From the NCBI RefSeq assembly GCF_019343195.1, contig NZ_RPHB01000003.1:372001-436000 (forward strand): a stretch of 64,000 nucleotides of DNA, written 5' to 3'. A program made the position numbers and the translations under genes. The notes beneath the pieces are model-generated. The model saw only the letters and a program-made list of their open reading frames with translations. It made no database searches and had not been told where the DNA came from. The stretch comes from Arthrospiribacter ruber (lineage in GTDB: Bacteria > Bacteroidota > Bacteroidia > Cytophagales > Cyclobacteriaceae). Positions 9,100 to 17,657 of this stretch are shown one piece after another (position 1 is the stretch's first letter; each line of letters opens with the position of its first letter).

Positions 9100-10401
9100 T
9101 TAATCTCTTGTAGCCAAAGTCACTGTTTCACCTATCCAGCAGCCTGTGCTGATCGTAGAACCTGCCTGAAGTCCTTCAGTGAAAAGCTCTTCTTTGGATG
9201 GGAACCTGGCTCTCGCATCTCTCATGCCATCATTGTTGCCGGCTCTTTGGAAGGCATTGTAAGCTGCAATGTAGATGGAGTAATCTTTTGCTCTACTTTC
9301 TCCTCCTTTACAGTCGTTGAAAGATCCCATATAAAGCTGTCCCACCATGGTATAAGCATCAGAGGCTTTATCAGAGTCTAATTTTGCAGATTCCATAGCC
9401 GCAGATCTTGCAGCAGACTTTCTACCTGCTTGAGCGTGAACTTTGGCAAGGTCAAATTGAACCTCAGCTTTCTGCTTGTCATTTTCAGCTAAAGAAAGTG
9501 CTTTTTCCAAAATTGGCTGGGCTTTTTCGTATTCCCTGTTCTGCATGTACCTCATTGCTCTTACCTGAGAAGTGGAGAACGTAGGGTTGTCATTGTCGAT
9601 CAATTCCAAAGCCATCAAGAAAGAAGAGGAGTTAAGACACTTGTATTGTACAGAATATTTGAAAATCTGTTGCGCCAGCATTAGGTTTTCAGGTTCTGCC
9701 TTGAGCTTAGGCCCAAGGTTATTTTCAATAAATTCACAGTCAATCAATTCCATAGCTACTACCAATTGTTCAAGGGTAGATTTCGGACTGGATACATCTT
9801 TTCCTTCAGCCTCAGCCTCATCCAACAAAGCTTTCAGGTTTTCATACTTTTCCAATTGCTCCATTTTGGTGAAAGCTTTATTGTAAGCACTGTGCCTGTA
9901 GACCAAATCAAAGTAAGCTCCTACCAGTGTTGGGGTATTGAAATTGCCGTTGATTTCTACTACTCTGTCAAAATAGCTTAGTGCTTCTTCTAATTTGTCT
10001 TTTTCTCCTTTCCAGAAATTATAAGCATAATAAGCCCTGTTTTCTGCCCATCTCGATTCATTGTCATAATATTTGTCACGAAGCTCAAATACAGTCATTA
10101 CAGAATCTTGATAAACTCTTTTCTGAGCTGCGTCAGAACTTGCATTAGCGGCGCCTGCATATACATTGACTCCGTTGATGTAGATTGACTCGTTGACTTG
10201 AGGAACGTTGGTCAACAACCAATTTAATCCTCTGGTTGCCTCTACAAACTGCTCAGACTTCATGTAATCCGTGTAAGCAGCGTTGAGCTCTCTAGCTCTT
10301 GCCTCTTCTGCAGGGTCAGATGGCCAATTCCATTCTTGAGCCTGGGCAAATCCCGCCATCATGATGGTTAGAAACCCGGCTAGTACACTTTTAACTTTCA
10401 T
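9100..10401 (-). CDS. Secreted tetratricopeptide-repeat protein
   Basis: About 433 aa from ATG 10401. That start gives a clean signal peptide (MKVKSVLAGFLTIMMAGFAQAQ); an upstream in-frame start at 10440 would overlap the barrel gene and hide the signal. The mature part is helical with degenerate TPR units: ALSYFDRVVEINGNF, REYEKAQPILEKALSLAEN, KVHAQAGRKSAARSAAMESAKLD and AYTMVGQLYMGS. Two cysteines in the C-terminal part (NDCKGGES, STGCWIGE) could form a disulfide. The order CoaX, barrel, TPR, LptC is one I associate with this phylum, pointing to an envelope assembly role; the molecular function is unknown. Confidence 0.75.
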   Translation of the reverse strand: MKVKSVLAGFLTIMMAGFAQAQEWNWPSDPAEEARARELNAAYTDYMKSEQFVEATRGLNWLLTNVPQVNESIYINGVNVYAGAANASSDAAQKRVYQDSVMTVFELRDKYYDNESRWAENRAYYAYNFWKGEKDKLEEALSYFDRVVEINGNFNTPTLVGAYFDLVYRHSAYNKAFTKMEQLEKYENLKALLDEAEAEGKDVSSPKSTLEQLVVAMELIDCEFIENNLGPKLKAEPENLMLAQQIFKYSVQYKCLNSSSFLMALELIDNDNPTFSTSQVRAMRYMQNREYEKAQPILEKALSLAENDKQKAEVQFDLAKVHAQAGRKSAARSAAMESAKLDSDKASDAYTMVGQLYMGSFNDCKGGESRAKDYSIYIAAYNAFQRAGNNDGMRDARARFPSKEELFTEGLQAGSTISTGCWIGETVTLATRD

Positions 10402-10412
10402 GTTTGTTAAAT

Positions 10413-11696
10413 TTATTCGAATACTCGTTTGTAAAACCATGTGTTATCATTGAGAGAAAATCCTAAACTAAAGTTTACATAATTTTCTCTTATCAATCCA
10501 TTTTCGGTGGTGCCGCGGGTTCCAAGTTTAATGGCGAAGTTTGTCAACGATAAACTGTTTATAGGAACCGAACCTCCAAAATTGATGCCAATGTCCTGAA
10601 CTTGGATGCTTGACAAAACATACGGAGTTTGCTGGTATTCCACCCCAAATCTGTACGTAGTCCGCTTCAGGAGATTGTCAATCGCCCCAAAATCCGGGGT
10701 AATCTGACCTCCGAGCGCAAGTTTGAAAGAATCCCCAAGCTCGCCTGTACCACCATCAAATGAGCGGAACTGGCTGAGTTGTTGATATTGTCCTTCAAGG
10801 CCAATTACAAATTTATTAATTTTTTCGAAAGATATACCAAAACCTACATTACTAGGTATGTAAACACTTCCTGCTACATTGTCGCTGATTAGGTCCCCTT
10901 CAGCGTCTGGTCTGCTAGCTTCCCCAATATTGCCTGTCTTCGCAAATTCTTTTCCATTAATATTTCCATATGCCTGATAAATGGCGCCTAGGTGGATATT
11001 ATTTCTGTTTCCGGCTTTAAAATAATAATGGGCCCCACCTTTGATTGCAAAGTCACTTACACTGAATCTTTGATACAATTCTGTTGAAATTCCAGCAGGG
11101 TTTCCGTTTTCATCCAATAAGCTCAACTGGTTGGTCCGGATGGTAGAGCCAAAAAGATATGACCCATGAACTCCCAAGCTAAGGTTTTTGGCGACAAGAA
11201 ATCCTGTGGATAAATATGCTTCTGATATTCCTCCTCTTCCATCTATTCTATTGACAGAATTGAAGTTGGTCCCTGCTACTTGTCCTGAAATCAGGAGGTT
11301 ATAATTTACACTGGTTACCTGATTGATTCCCATTCCGAGAGTGGATTTTCCCGAATTTATAGGTAAAGACATCAACACATACGACAAGCCACCTCCATCT
11401 GAAAGTTCTGTGCTCTCTCCTGACGAAACGTTGATTCTTTCGTAATTGAAAGCAGCCTGGAAGTTGAAAATGGTATTTCTGGTAGAAAGTGCAGGGTTCA
11501 TGTAGTTGACCGACCAGCCTGTACCAAAGCTCAGGCCAAGCCCTCCCATACCTTGGTTGGTAGTCAGGCCTGAATTGTTGAAATCACCAATGCCTAATGC
11601 ACTGTAAGTGGATGCGCTCGATTGGGCAAAGACTTCTGAAATTATGAAAAATGAGCAAAACGTGCTCAATAATTTTATCCTATTGGAGATTGACAT
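10413..11696 (-). CDS. Outer-membrane beta-barrel protein (FadL/PorV-like)
   Basis: 427 aa with an N-terminal signal peptide ending near EVFAQS. The early part reads SALGIGDFNNSGLTTNQGMGG then NYMNPALS, the pattern of the OmpP1/FadL family in Bacteroidota (ASIMNPAGL-like motif). After this come alternating amphipathic strands and an aromatic end (NFSLGFSLNDNTWFYKRVFE), typical for a barrel. FadL-type channels bring in hydrophobic compounds, while PorV-like members handle type IX secretion cargo; which applies here is not clear. It overlaps the 3' end of coaX by 17 bp and is followed by the TPR gene, so these three probably share one mRNA. Confidence 0.72.
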   Translation of the reverse strand: MSISNRIKLLSTFCSFFIISEVFAQSSASTYSALGIGDFNNSGLTTNQGMGGLGLSFGTGWSVNYMNPALSTRNTIFNFQAAFNYERINVSSGESTELSDGGGLSYVLMSLPINSGKSTLGMGINQVTSVNYNLLISGQVAGTNFNSVNRIDGRGGISEAYLSTGFLVAKNLSLGVHGSYLFGSTIRTNQLSLLDENGNPAGISTELYQRFSVSDFAIKGGAHYYFKAGNRNNIHLGAIYQAYGNINGKEFAKTGNIGEASRPDAEGDLISDNVAGSVYIPSNVGFGISFEKINKFVIGLEGQYQQLSQFRSFDGGTGELGDSFKLALGGQITPDFGAIDNLLKRTTYRFGVEYQQTPYVLSSIQVQDIGINFGGSVPINSLSLTNFAIKLGTRGTTENGLIRENYVNFSLGFSLNDNTWFYKRVFE

Positions 11697-12405
11697 TGTA
11701 GCTTAGAATTCTATTTAATCCATACAGGACCAAATTTGGGATTACAAATATGTGGTCTTTTGTTAAGCTTTCAAAAACTTTTGAATCACCCCCGCAAATT
11801 AAGACCTTCAATTCGGGGTAAGCTTTTTGGTAAGCATGTATAAATCCTTCGATTTCGTGAAGGATGCCGTGATATACACCACTCTGCAGACAGGTCTCTG
11901 TCGTATTGCCTGTAAGTGCGGGTACCTTCCAAGGTTCCAAATCCACCAATGGAAGTCTTGCTGTGTATTGATTCATGGACTTGAATCTCATTTTCAGTCC
12001 TGGGGTAATAGAACCCCCAAAATACCTGTCTTCCCCGTCCAGAATCTCATAGGTAATACAGCTTCCCAAGTCAATAGTAAGCAAGGCGCCTTGCTTTACA
12101 ATGGCCCTAGAGCCTACTACAGCAGCTTTTCTGTCCACTCCTAAGGTCTCAGGGCTTTGGTATAGGTTATTGATCGGAATCGGTGTTTCTTTATCCAAAA
12201 ACAAAAACACAAACCCAAGTCGCTCTTTTAGCTGTTCTTCAGTATATTTTACTGAACTGATGATGCACTTGGAGAAATCCAATCCCTTTGAAAATACAGA
12301 TAATGCATCTAAATCCTCAAAGGCGGCTTCTTGAATCAATTTGTCCCGGACAAAAACTGCTGCTTTTATCCTGGAATTTCCTATATCTACGATGAGGTTA
12401 TTCAA
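11680..12405 (-). CDS. coaX: Type III pantothenate kinase, copy 1
   Basis: 241 aa. CoaX phosphorylates pantothenate in the first step of coenzyme A synthesis. The ASKHA-fold motifs are visible: VDIGNSRIK near residue 6, GVDRKAAVVG around 95, DLGSCITYEI around 120, GGSITPGLKMR and VLICGGDS near the end. Compared with the second copy at 36338-37123 the third motif is more divergent (SCIT instead of the usual TALT). This copy heads the conserved envelope run (barrel, TPR, LptC). A window encoding two CoaX enzymes is unusual; see findings. Confidence 0.88.
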   Translation of the reverse strand: MNNLIVDIGNSRIKAAVFVRDKLIQEAAFEDLDALSVFSKGLDFSKCIISSVKYTEEQLKERLGFVFLFLDKETPIPINNLYQSPETLGVDRKAAVVGSRAIVKQGALLTIDLGSCITYEILDGEDRYFGGSITPGLKMRFKSMNQYTARLPLVDLEPWKVPALTGNTTETCLQSGVYHGILHEIEGFIHAYQKAYPELKVLICGGDSKVFESLTKDHIFVIPNLVLYGLNRILSYNVNLQ

Positions 12406-12525
12406 ATTATCAAAAGTTTCTCGTCACGCATCGGCGAAAATACTCAATTATGTCAAGTACAATTTTTGCATAAAATAAATTTAACTTTAGCTTGCTGTTT
12501 TTAACAAAATTTAACCCTGGTTGCC

Positions 12526-13596
12526 ATGGATCAAACTTATAAAGTCATCGGCCTGATGTCCGGAACTTCAGGAGATGGACTTGATATCGCCTATTGTCAT
12601 TTCACAAAATCAAAAGATTGGTCATTCAATCTGGAGTTTGGAGAAACTGTTCCATTTCCTGAAAACCTCGGGAAAAGCCTTCAATTTGCCCATGATTTTG
12701 ACAGCCTTTCTTTGGCTCAACTGGACGTGGACTTCGGGAAATGGATGGGAAGACAAGTGAGGAACCTGATAGATAGAAAAGGCTGGGAAGTGGATGTTGT
12801 ATGTTCTCATGGTCATACTGTCTTTCATCAGCCTTCCAAAAGATTGACTTTGCAGATTGGGAATGGTTGGGCTTTACATCAGGAAGTTGGAGTTCCCGTG
12901 ATCAATGACTTTAGGATGAATGATGTGCAGCTTGGAGGACAGGGAGCCCCTTTAGTGCCTATTGGTGACCGTCATCTTTTTGGGGCTTACGATTATTGTA
13001 TCAATCTTGGGGGCATAGCCAACATCAGCATGGAAATCTCAGGGGAGAGAAAAGCATTCGATATTTGTCCCTTTAACCTTTTGCTCAACCGTTATGCTGT
13101 CTCTTTGGGAAAATCATATGATGAAAATGGAGATTTTGCTCGTGAAGGGAAAGTCCTTGAAGATGTCCTTGATCGTTTGAATGGACTGACCTATTATAAG
13201 CAACCCAATGCGAAGTCCCTTGGCAGAGAGGATTTGGACATTTATTTGGAAATATTGGAAAATAAACTTGATCACAGGCCTCAGGATGTCCTCAGGACAT
13301 TGGTGGAACATTACATTTTTCAGATAATGAGAGTACTCTCTCCGGAATCCTCAAAAAGGAAAAGCGTTTTGGTAACCGGAGGAGGAGCTTTTAATATGTT
13401 TTTTATGCAAAAACTCAAAGAAGCCATGGCAGGATACTTTGAATTGATAGATGCCGGGAAGGAGATGATCAACTTTAAAGAGGCGCTTATTTTTGGCTTC
13501 CTTGGCGTGCTAAGACTTCGAAATGAACCAAACTGTCTTGCTTCTGTCACGGGAGCCAAAAAGGATAGCTGTGGAGGAATGTTATTTGGACTATGA
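12526..13596 (+). CDS. anmK: Anhydro-N-acetylmuramic acid kinase
   Basis: 356 aa. AnmK opens and phosphorylates 1,6-anhydro-MurNAc to MurNAc-6-phosphate during recycling of cell-wall turnover products. The N-terminal signature VIGLMSGTSGDGLDIAYC is complete, followed by CSHGHTVFHQP, QGAPLVPIGD, INLGGIANIS and VTGGGAFN near the C-terminus, all typical for this ASKHA kinase. Divergent from coaX across a 120-bp gap. No murQ etherase gene is next to it. The length matches Bacteroidota AnmK. Confidence 0.94.
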   Translation: MDQTYKVIGLMSGTSGDGLDIAYCHFTKSKDWSFNLEFGETVPFPENLGKSLQFAHDFDSLSLAQLDVDFGKWMGRQVRNLIDRKGWEVDVVCSHGHTVFHQPSKRLTLQIGNGWALHQEVGVPVINDFRMNDVQLGGQGAPLVPIGDRHLFGAYDYCINLGGIANISMEISGERKAFDICPFNLLLNRYAVSLGKSYDENGDFAREGKVLEDVLDRLNGLTYYKQPNAKSLGREDLDIYLEILENKLDHRPQDVLRTLVEHYIFQIMRVLSPESSKRKSVLVTGGGAFNMFFMQKLKEAMAGYFELIDAGKEMINFKEALIFGFLGVLRLRNEPNCLASVTGAKKDSCGGMLFGL

Positions 13597-13662
13597 TAGA
13601 CGGTGCTTTTTGTACTGCCTAATTTTTATAATTTTGCTTCCCTGTAAACCCAAATATATTTT

Positions 13663-14889
13663 ATGAAAGATTTATTGAAGAAGTTTGAAAATAAGCAACC
13701 TGAAATTGTTTTTGAATGGAGTGACCACGAGACAGAAGCAGAAGGCTGGGTGGTGATCAATTCCTTACGAGGAGGTGCTGCCGGCGGAGGTACCAGAATG
13801 AGGAAAGGTCTTGATAAGCGGGAAGTGGAGTCTCTCGCCAAAACCATGGAGGTAAAATTTACTGTTTCAGGTCCTGCAATTGGAGGAGCCAAATCAGGGA
13901 TCAATTTTGATCCTAACGATCCCAGGAAAGATGATGTACTCAAAAGGTGGTACAAAGCTGTCATGCCACTTCTCAAAAATTACTATGGCACAGGAGGGGA
14001 TCTTAATGTGGATGAGATCCACGAGGTTATTCCCATTACGGAATCTTATGGACTTTGGCATCCTCAGGAAGGCATAGTAAACGGCCATTTCAATGCTACC
14101 GAACCACAGAAAATCAGAAAAATTGGACAGTTGAGGCAAGGTGTCTCCAAAGTTTTGGAAGATCCGGACTACACCCCTAATGGCCCAAAAAAATACACTG
14201 TTGCGGATATGATTACAGGTTATGGGGTAGCCGAAGCTGTAAGACACTATTATAAAATATGGGGAGGGACATTAAAAGGTAAAAGGGCTGTCATCCAAGG
14301 ATGGGGCAATGTGGGTGCTGCGGCAGCCTGTTTTTTGGCGGTAGAAGGCGTGAAAATAGTGGGTATAATTGATAGGGTTGGAGGCCTTATCAATGAGAAA
14401 GGTTTTTCATTGGATGAAATCAGAGAGCTATTTATAAAAAGGGAAGGCAATAAGTTGGTGGCGGATAACCTGATTCCTTTTGATGAAATCAACGGGAAGA
14501 TTTGGGACCTGCAAAGTGAAATATTTATTCCTGCCGCGGCATCTAAACTGATTACAAAAGACCAATCAGAAAGGATGGTAAAAGCAGGGCTTGAAGTAAT
14601 ATCCTGTGGAGCGAATGTTCCCTTTGCTGACCCTGAAATTTTCCTTGGGCCTATTGGAGTATGGGCGGATGAGAGGGTAGCGGTATTACCGGATTTCATT
14701 GCCAATTGTGGTATGGCAAGGGTATTTGCTTACCTGATGTCAGGAAATGCGGAGGTGACTGATGATGCTATATTCAAAGATGTGAGTAAAACCATAGCTA
14801 AGGCATTGAAGAAAACTTATGCAATCAATACGGGAAAGACCAAGATTGCCCAGACTTCTCTTGAGTTGGCCTTGAAACAACTGGTATAA
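13663..14889 (+). CDS. Glu/Leu/Phe/Val dehydrogenase (probable glutamate dehydrogenase)
   Basis: 408 aa. Oxidative deamination of glutamate (or amination of 2-oxoglutarate) with NAD(P). The substrate domain has GGAAGGGTRMRKGL and GPAIGGAKSGINFDP with the catalytic-region lysine, and GTGGDLNVDEIHEV. The NAD(P)-binding Rossmann motif is VIQGWGNVGAAAA. IPAAASKLIT and FIANCGM are also as expected. The length fits GDH rather than leucine dehydrogenase (about 365 aa), but the GGAKSG variant and overall divergence mean the amino acid used is an inference. A hairpin terminator follows the stop. Confidence 0.85.
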   Translation: MKDLLKKFENKQPEIVFEWSDHETEAEGWVVINSLRGGAAGGGTRMRKGLDKREVESLAKTMEVKFTVSGPAIGGAKSGINFDPNDPRKDDVLKRWYKAVMPLLKNYYGTGGDLNVDEIHEVIPITESYGLWHPQEGIVNGHFNATEPQKIRKIGQLRQGVSKVLEDPDYTPNGPKKYTVADMITGYGVAEAVRHYYKIWGGTLKGKRAVIQGWGNVGAAAACFLAVEGVKIVGIIDRVGGLINEKGFSLDEIRELFIKREGNKLVADNLIPFDEINGKIWDLQSEIFIPAAASKLITKDQSERMVKAGLEVISCGANVPFADPEIFLGPIGVWADERVAVLPDFIANCGMARVFAYLMSGNAEVTDDAIFKDVSKTIAKALKKTYAINTGKTKIAQTSLELALKQLV

Positions 14890-14906
14890 GAATAAAACCA
14901 ATCATC

Positions 14907-14955
14907 AGCCGGGATGAAATGTCATAAAACAATTCATCCCGGCTTGATTATTTTA
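14907..14955 (+). terminator. Terminator after glutamate dehydrogenase gene
   Basis: 12-bp perfect stem AGCCGGGATGAA / TTCATCCCGGCT with a 14-nt loop (14907-14944), then TTGATTATTTTAT. It lies 18 bp past the stop. Confidence 0.75.
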
Positions 14956-14998
14956 TATGGTTCTTTTCATTCAAAATAAGTAGTTTAGCAAAAACAAA

Positions 14999-15042
14999 CT
15001 TGCGACTTGAATAAAATCATGCCATTCAAGCAAGTTTTTTTT
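14999..15042 (+). other. Second hairpin with U-run, 38 bp before NhaD start
   Basis: AACTTGC then GACTTGAAT pairs with ATTCAAG then CAAGTT, followed by T8 (about 14998-15042). The unpaired middle is AAAATCATGCC. The shape is that of an intrinsic terminator, but it lies inside the apparent leader of the antiporter gene, so it may act as an attenuator. No known sodium riboswitch consensus is recognised in it. Confidence 0.45.
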
Positions 15043-15080
15043 GATCCAAACCTGTTGAAGAATAAGTTAATTTTAGCTGA

Positions 15081-16577
15081 ATGAAGAATTTTATTGCCGT
15101 TTTTGCATTGATATTGGGGTTAACTTTTTTGGTTGACATTCCAGATGCCAAAGCACAGGCAGACACCCAAACTGAACAAGTAGATACCACCGCACAGGGT
15201 GACAAAATCACCAGCGTGGCCGCTCATATCCATGATGATCATGAACACGAAATAGCCCCTTTTTGGTTAGTAATTCCTTTTGTGACATTGCTATTGATGA
15301 TTGCAACAGGCCCTTTGTTTTATGAACATTTCTGGCACCATAATTATCCAAAAGTCGCTGTAGGCCTGGCTATAATAGTGGTGTTTTATTATCTTTTTGT
15401 CCTGCATAATGTACATGGTCCAGTCCATGCCTTGGCTGAGTATGTACAGTTCATTGCTCTTTTGGCCTCACTATATATAGCTTCAGGAGGTATTTTGATT
15501 GAGATTGATAAAAAGGCCACTCCAATGGCCAATGTCACTATTTTATTGATTGGGGCAGTGATTTCCAATCTTATAGGAACCACTGGGGCTTCCATGCTTT
15601 TGATCAGACCATTTATAAGACTGAATAAAGGAAATATACAACCCTACCATATTATCTTCTTTATATTTATGGTGAGTAATATAGGTGGATCACTTACACC
15701 TATTGGAGATCCTCCTTTGTTTTTGGGCTTCTTGAAAGGAGTTCCGTTTTTCTGGACCTTGGAATACAATTGGCCTGCATGGGTGGTTGCATTGGTCATA
15801 TTGGCTATAGTATTCTATTTTATCGACAAAAAATTTGGAAGGGCCAATGAAGAAGAGCTGGAAGAGGTGAGTTATTCCAACAAGTTTGAGTTGATAGGTA
15901 CTAAGAATTTTATTTGGTTGGGTATTGTCATTCTTTCTGTTTTCCTGGATCCAAATGTGATAGACTGGGTTCCAGCCATCAGATATGACGGGCAAAAGTT
16001 TTCCTTTTTGAGAGAAATCATCATGTTATCTGTGGCCTATTTCAGTTATAGGTTTGCGGATCAAAAGGCTATTAAAGGCAATGAGTTCAACTTTGAACCC
16101 ATTCGGGAAGTGGCATTTATATTTGTAGGGATTTTTGGAACCATGATGCCAGCACTTGAATTGGTGGGCAACTTTGCCAAATCTCCCGAAGGAGCTGAGT
16201 TGATCACTCACAATACCTTGTACTGGGGAACAGGGATTTTATCAGGTTTTTTGGATAATGCTCCCACCTACCTGAATTTCCTTGCAGCGGCCATGGCTTC
16301 ACAAGGTGCTGAAATAAGTAACCTCGAAAGCGTCAGAAACTTTGCGCTCAACAATTATGACGATTCAGCATTTGAACTGATGGCTATTTCCATAGCAGCG
16401 GTGTTCTTTGGCGCTATGACTTATATAGGCAATGGACCTAACTTTATGGTGAAGTCCATAGCTGAGCAAAGTGGTATCAAAATGCCTTCTTTCTTTGGAT
16501 ACATTATCAGGTTCAGTATTCCGATCTTATTGCCTGTTCTGATTTTGACCTGGTTGATTTTCTTCGCCTTTGTGTGA
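15081..16577 (+). CDS. nhaD: Na+/H+ antiporter, NhaD family
   Basis: 498 aa. A signal-like first segment (MKNFIAVFALILGLTFLVDIPDAKAQ) is followed by a His-rich loop (HIHDDHEHE) and about 12 transmembrane helices. Family motifs: LIGAVISNLIGTTGASMLLIRP, SNIGGSLTPIGDPPLFLGFL and TGILSGFLDNAPTYLNF, all ion-transporter superfamily re-entrant regions, and ANMVAKS-like NFMVKSIAEQSG. NhaD exchanges internal Na+ (or Li+) for H+, giving salt tolerance and pH control, which suits a marine or saline Cytophagales. It stands alone after two hairpins and is followed by the MITE-like element. Confidence 0.92.
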   Translation: MKNFIAVFALILGLTFLVDIPDAKAQADTQTEQVDTTAQGDKITSVAAHIHDDHEHEIAPFWLVIPFVTLLLMIATGPLFYEHFWHHNYPKVAVGLAIIVVFYYLFVLHNVHGPVHALAEYVQFIALLASLYIASGGILIEIDKKATPMANVTILLIGAVISNLIGTTGASMLLIRPFIRLNKGNIQPYHIIFFIFMVSNIGGSLTPIGDPPLFLGFLKGVPFFWTLEYNWPAWVVALVILAIVFYFIDKKFGRANEEELEEVSYSNKFELIGTKNFIWLGIVILSVFLDPNVIDWVPAIRYDGQKFSFLREIIMLSVAYFSYRFADQKAIKGNEFNFEPIREVAFIFVGIFGTMMPALELVGNFAKSPEGAELITHNTLYWGTGILSGFLDNAPTYLNFLAAAMASQGAEISNLESVRNFALNNYDDSAFELMAISIAAVFFGAMTYIGNGPNFMVKSIAEQSGIKMPSFFGYIIRFSIPILLPVLILTWLIFFAFV

Positions 16578-16625
16578 TGAAGCCAAGGTAATGAAAATTA
16601 TATCTTCTCAATTGGTATCGGCTAG

Positions 16626-16888
16626 ATAGGGCGTGCTGAAAAACGCCAACTGGAGAATAAATTCTTTAAATTTTGATGAATACCCCGTTTGTCAAGTATT
16701 TTATTTTTAAGCAGGTGCACGCTTATTCAATAATATAGGTCGATTTCCGTGCTCCTTAAAATTTCAAAATTTTAAGGCTAGTCTCAGGCATACCATCTTC
16801 TTCATTGGGCTCACTCGAAGTATAAGCATACATCTTCATTCGCCCGCTTTGAATCTGGCATACCTGAGACTTTTTCAGCAAGCCCTAT
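16626..16888. mobile_element. MITE-like noncoding element, 263 bp
   Basis: Bounded by 18-nt terminal inverted repeats, ATAGGGCGTGCTGAAAAA (16626-16643) and the complement of ATAGGGCTTGCTGAAAAA (16871-16888), one mismatch. Both outer edges read TA, consistent with a TA target duplication. Inside lie an 11-bp palindrome (16754-16777) and a near-perfect inverted pair AGTCTCAGGCATACCA / TGGCATACCTGAGACT that folds the right half on itself. The only reading frame is a minus-strand stub of about 30 codons (contains MKMYAYTSSEPNEEDG), ending in the palindrome. No transposase. The region from 16578 to 16625 holds nothing recognisable. Confidence 0.6.
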
Positions 16889-16892
16889 ATAC

Positions 16893-16930
16893 AAAAAAGG
16901 ATGAAAGTACCCTGCTTTCAGCCTTTTTTA
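16893..16930 (-). terminator. Terminator after lipoprotein gene
   Basis: AAAAAAGG-A-TGAAAG pairs with CTTTCA-G-CCTTTTTT. T6 on either strand. It lies 22 bp past the minus-strand stop at 16952, next to the MITE-like element. Confidence 0.7.
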
Positions 16931-16951
16931 ATGTTTCTCAACTGAGTTTTT

Positions 16952-17512
16952 TTATTCTATTATTGATGCGGAAATGATGACTTTGTTGGGCCTAGAAAAT
17001 ACCACTTCCTGAATGTTTTCTACCGAATACTGATCCAATTTTCCGGATTCTGAATGGAATATCAACACTCCTCGTGTTTGGGAGGTGTAAAAAGGGTTTT
17101 TTGTCTCTGATCTAAAACTCACCTCTTTGACATTTCCCTCTAGGTATTTCACTGTCATTTTTTTGACTTTTCCTTTTTCCCCTTCTTTAAGTTCGTGCAC
17201 CAGAGTAGATTCACTTCTTTGTGTTTGATATGACTGTGCCAATGCAGGTCTATTGATATCTGCATCTAAGAAGAAGCTCAATTCCTGTAACCATTCTTCT
17301 TCAGTAGGGCTTGTGGTAGTCCTATCTTTTTGCCCGTTGATATTTACTTCCTTGACAAGCTTCTTTCCATACGCTTTTTCCACTGCTACTTCTGTAAATT
17401 CTTTGATCGGGAAATAGGCAGGTTCGTTGCTGTCTCGATCATTTGAAATATCTGTACAGGCTGCAAGCCACCACAGTAAAGTTAAACTGCTGATTAGGTA
17501 TTTCAATTTCAT
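16952..17512 (-). CDS. Putative lipoprotein of unknown function
   Basis: 186 aa. The signal ends in LAAC, so Cys19 is the likely lipidated residue, followed by TDISND. The mature part (about 165 aa) has a beta-rich C-terminal half (KKMTVKYLEGNVKEVSFRSE, GVLIFHSESGKLDQYSVENI, KVIISASI) and a helical EEEWLQELSFFLDADIN segment. I recognise no named family. It stands alone between gpmI and its own terminator. A periplasmic or outer-membrane location is inferred from the lipobox. Confidence 0.7.
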   Translation of the reverse strand: MKLKYLISSLTLLWWLAACTDISNDRDSNEPAYFPIKEFTEVAVEKAYGKKLVKEVNINGQKDRTTTSPTEEEWLQELSFFLDADINRPALAQSYQTQRSESTLVHELKEGEKGKVKKMTVKYLEGNVKEVSFRSETKNPFYTSQTRGVLIFHSESGKLDQYSVENIQEVVFSRPNKVIISASIIE

Positions 17513-17611
17513 AAATATTGGAATGAATGTATTCTGACAATAATGTTGCTTGCCCTGATAGGCAGTCGCTTCTCTCTTTAGTATTGAGAGAGAAGCGAGT
17601 ATGTTCCAGAA

Positions 17612-17657
17612 GGCGAAATTTTATTGAAACCCTTACTTACTTCAATAAAATTTCGCC
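17612..17657 (-). terminator. 17-bp perfect inverted repeat spanning the gpmI stop codon
   Basis: GGCGAAATTTTATTGAA (17612-17628) and its exact complement (17641-17657) around a 12-nt loop. The right arm is the last codons of gpmI (encoding GEILL and part of the final Lys), so the stem swallows the end of the gene. A second hairpin (TCGCTTCTCTCT, 17566-17598) follows. Neither has a T-run on the minus strand, so a terminator role is only probable. Confidence 0.55.

Noticed and set aside
14999-15042. Possible Na+ riboswitch before NhaD
   Set aside because: Hairpin lacks any known sodium-riboswitch consensus; kept only as an unassigned hairpin.
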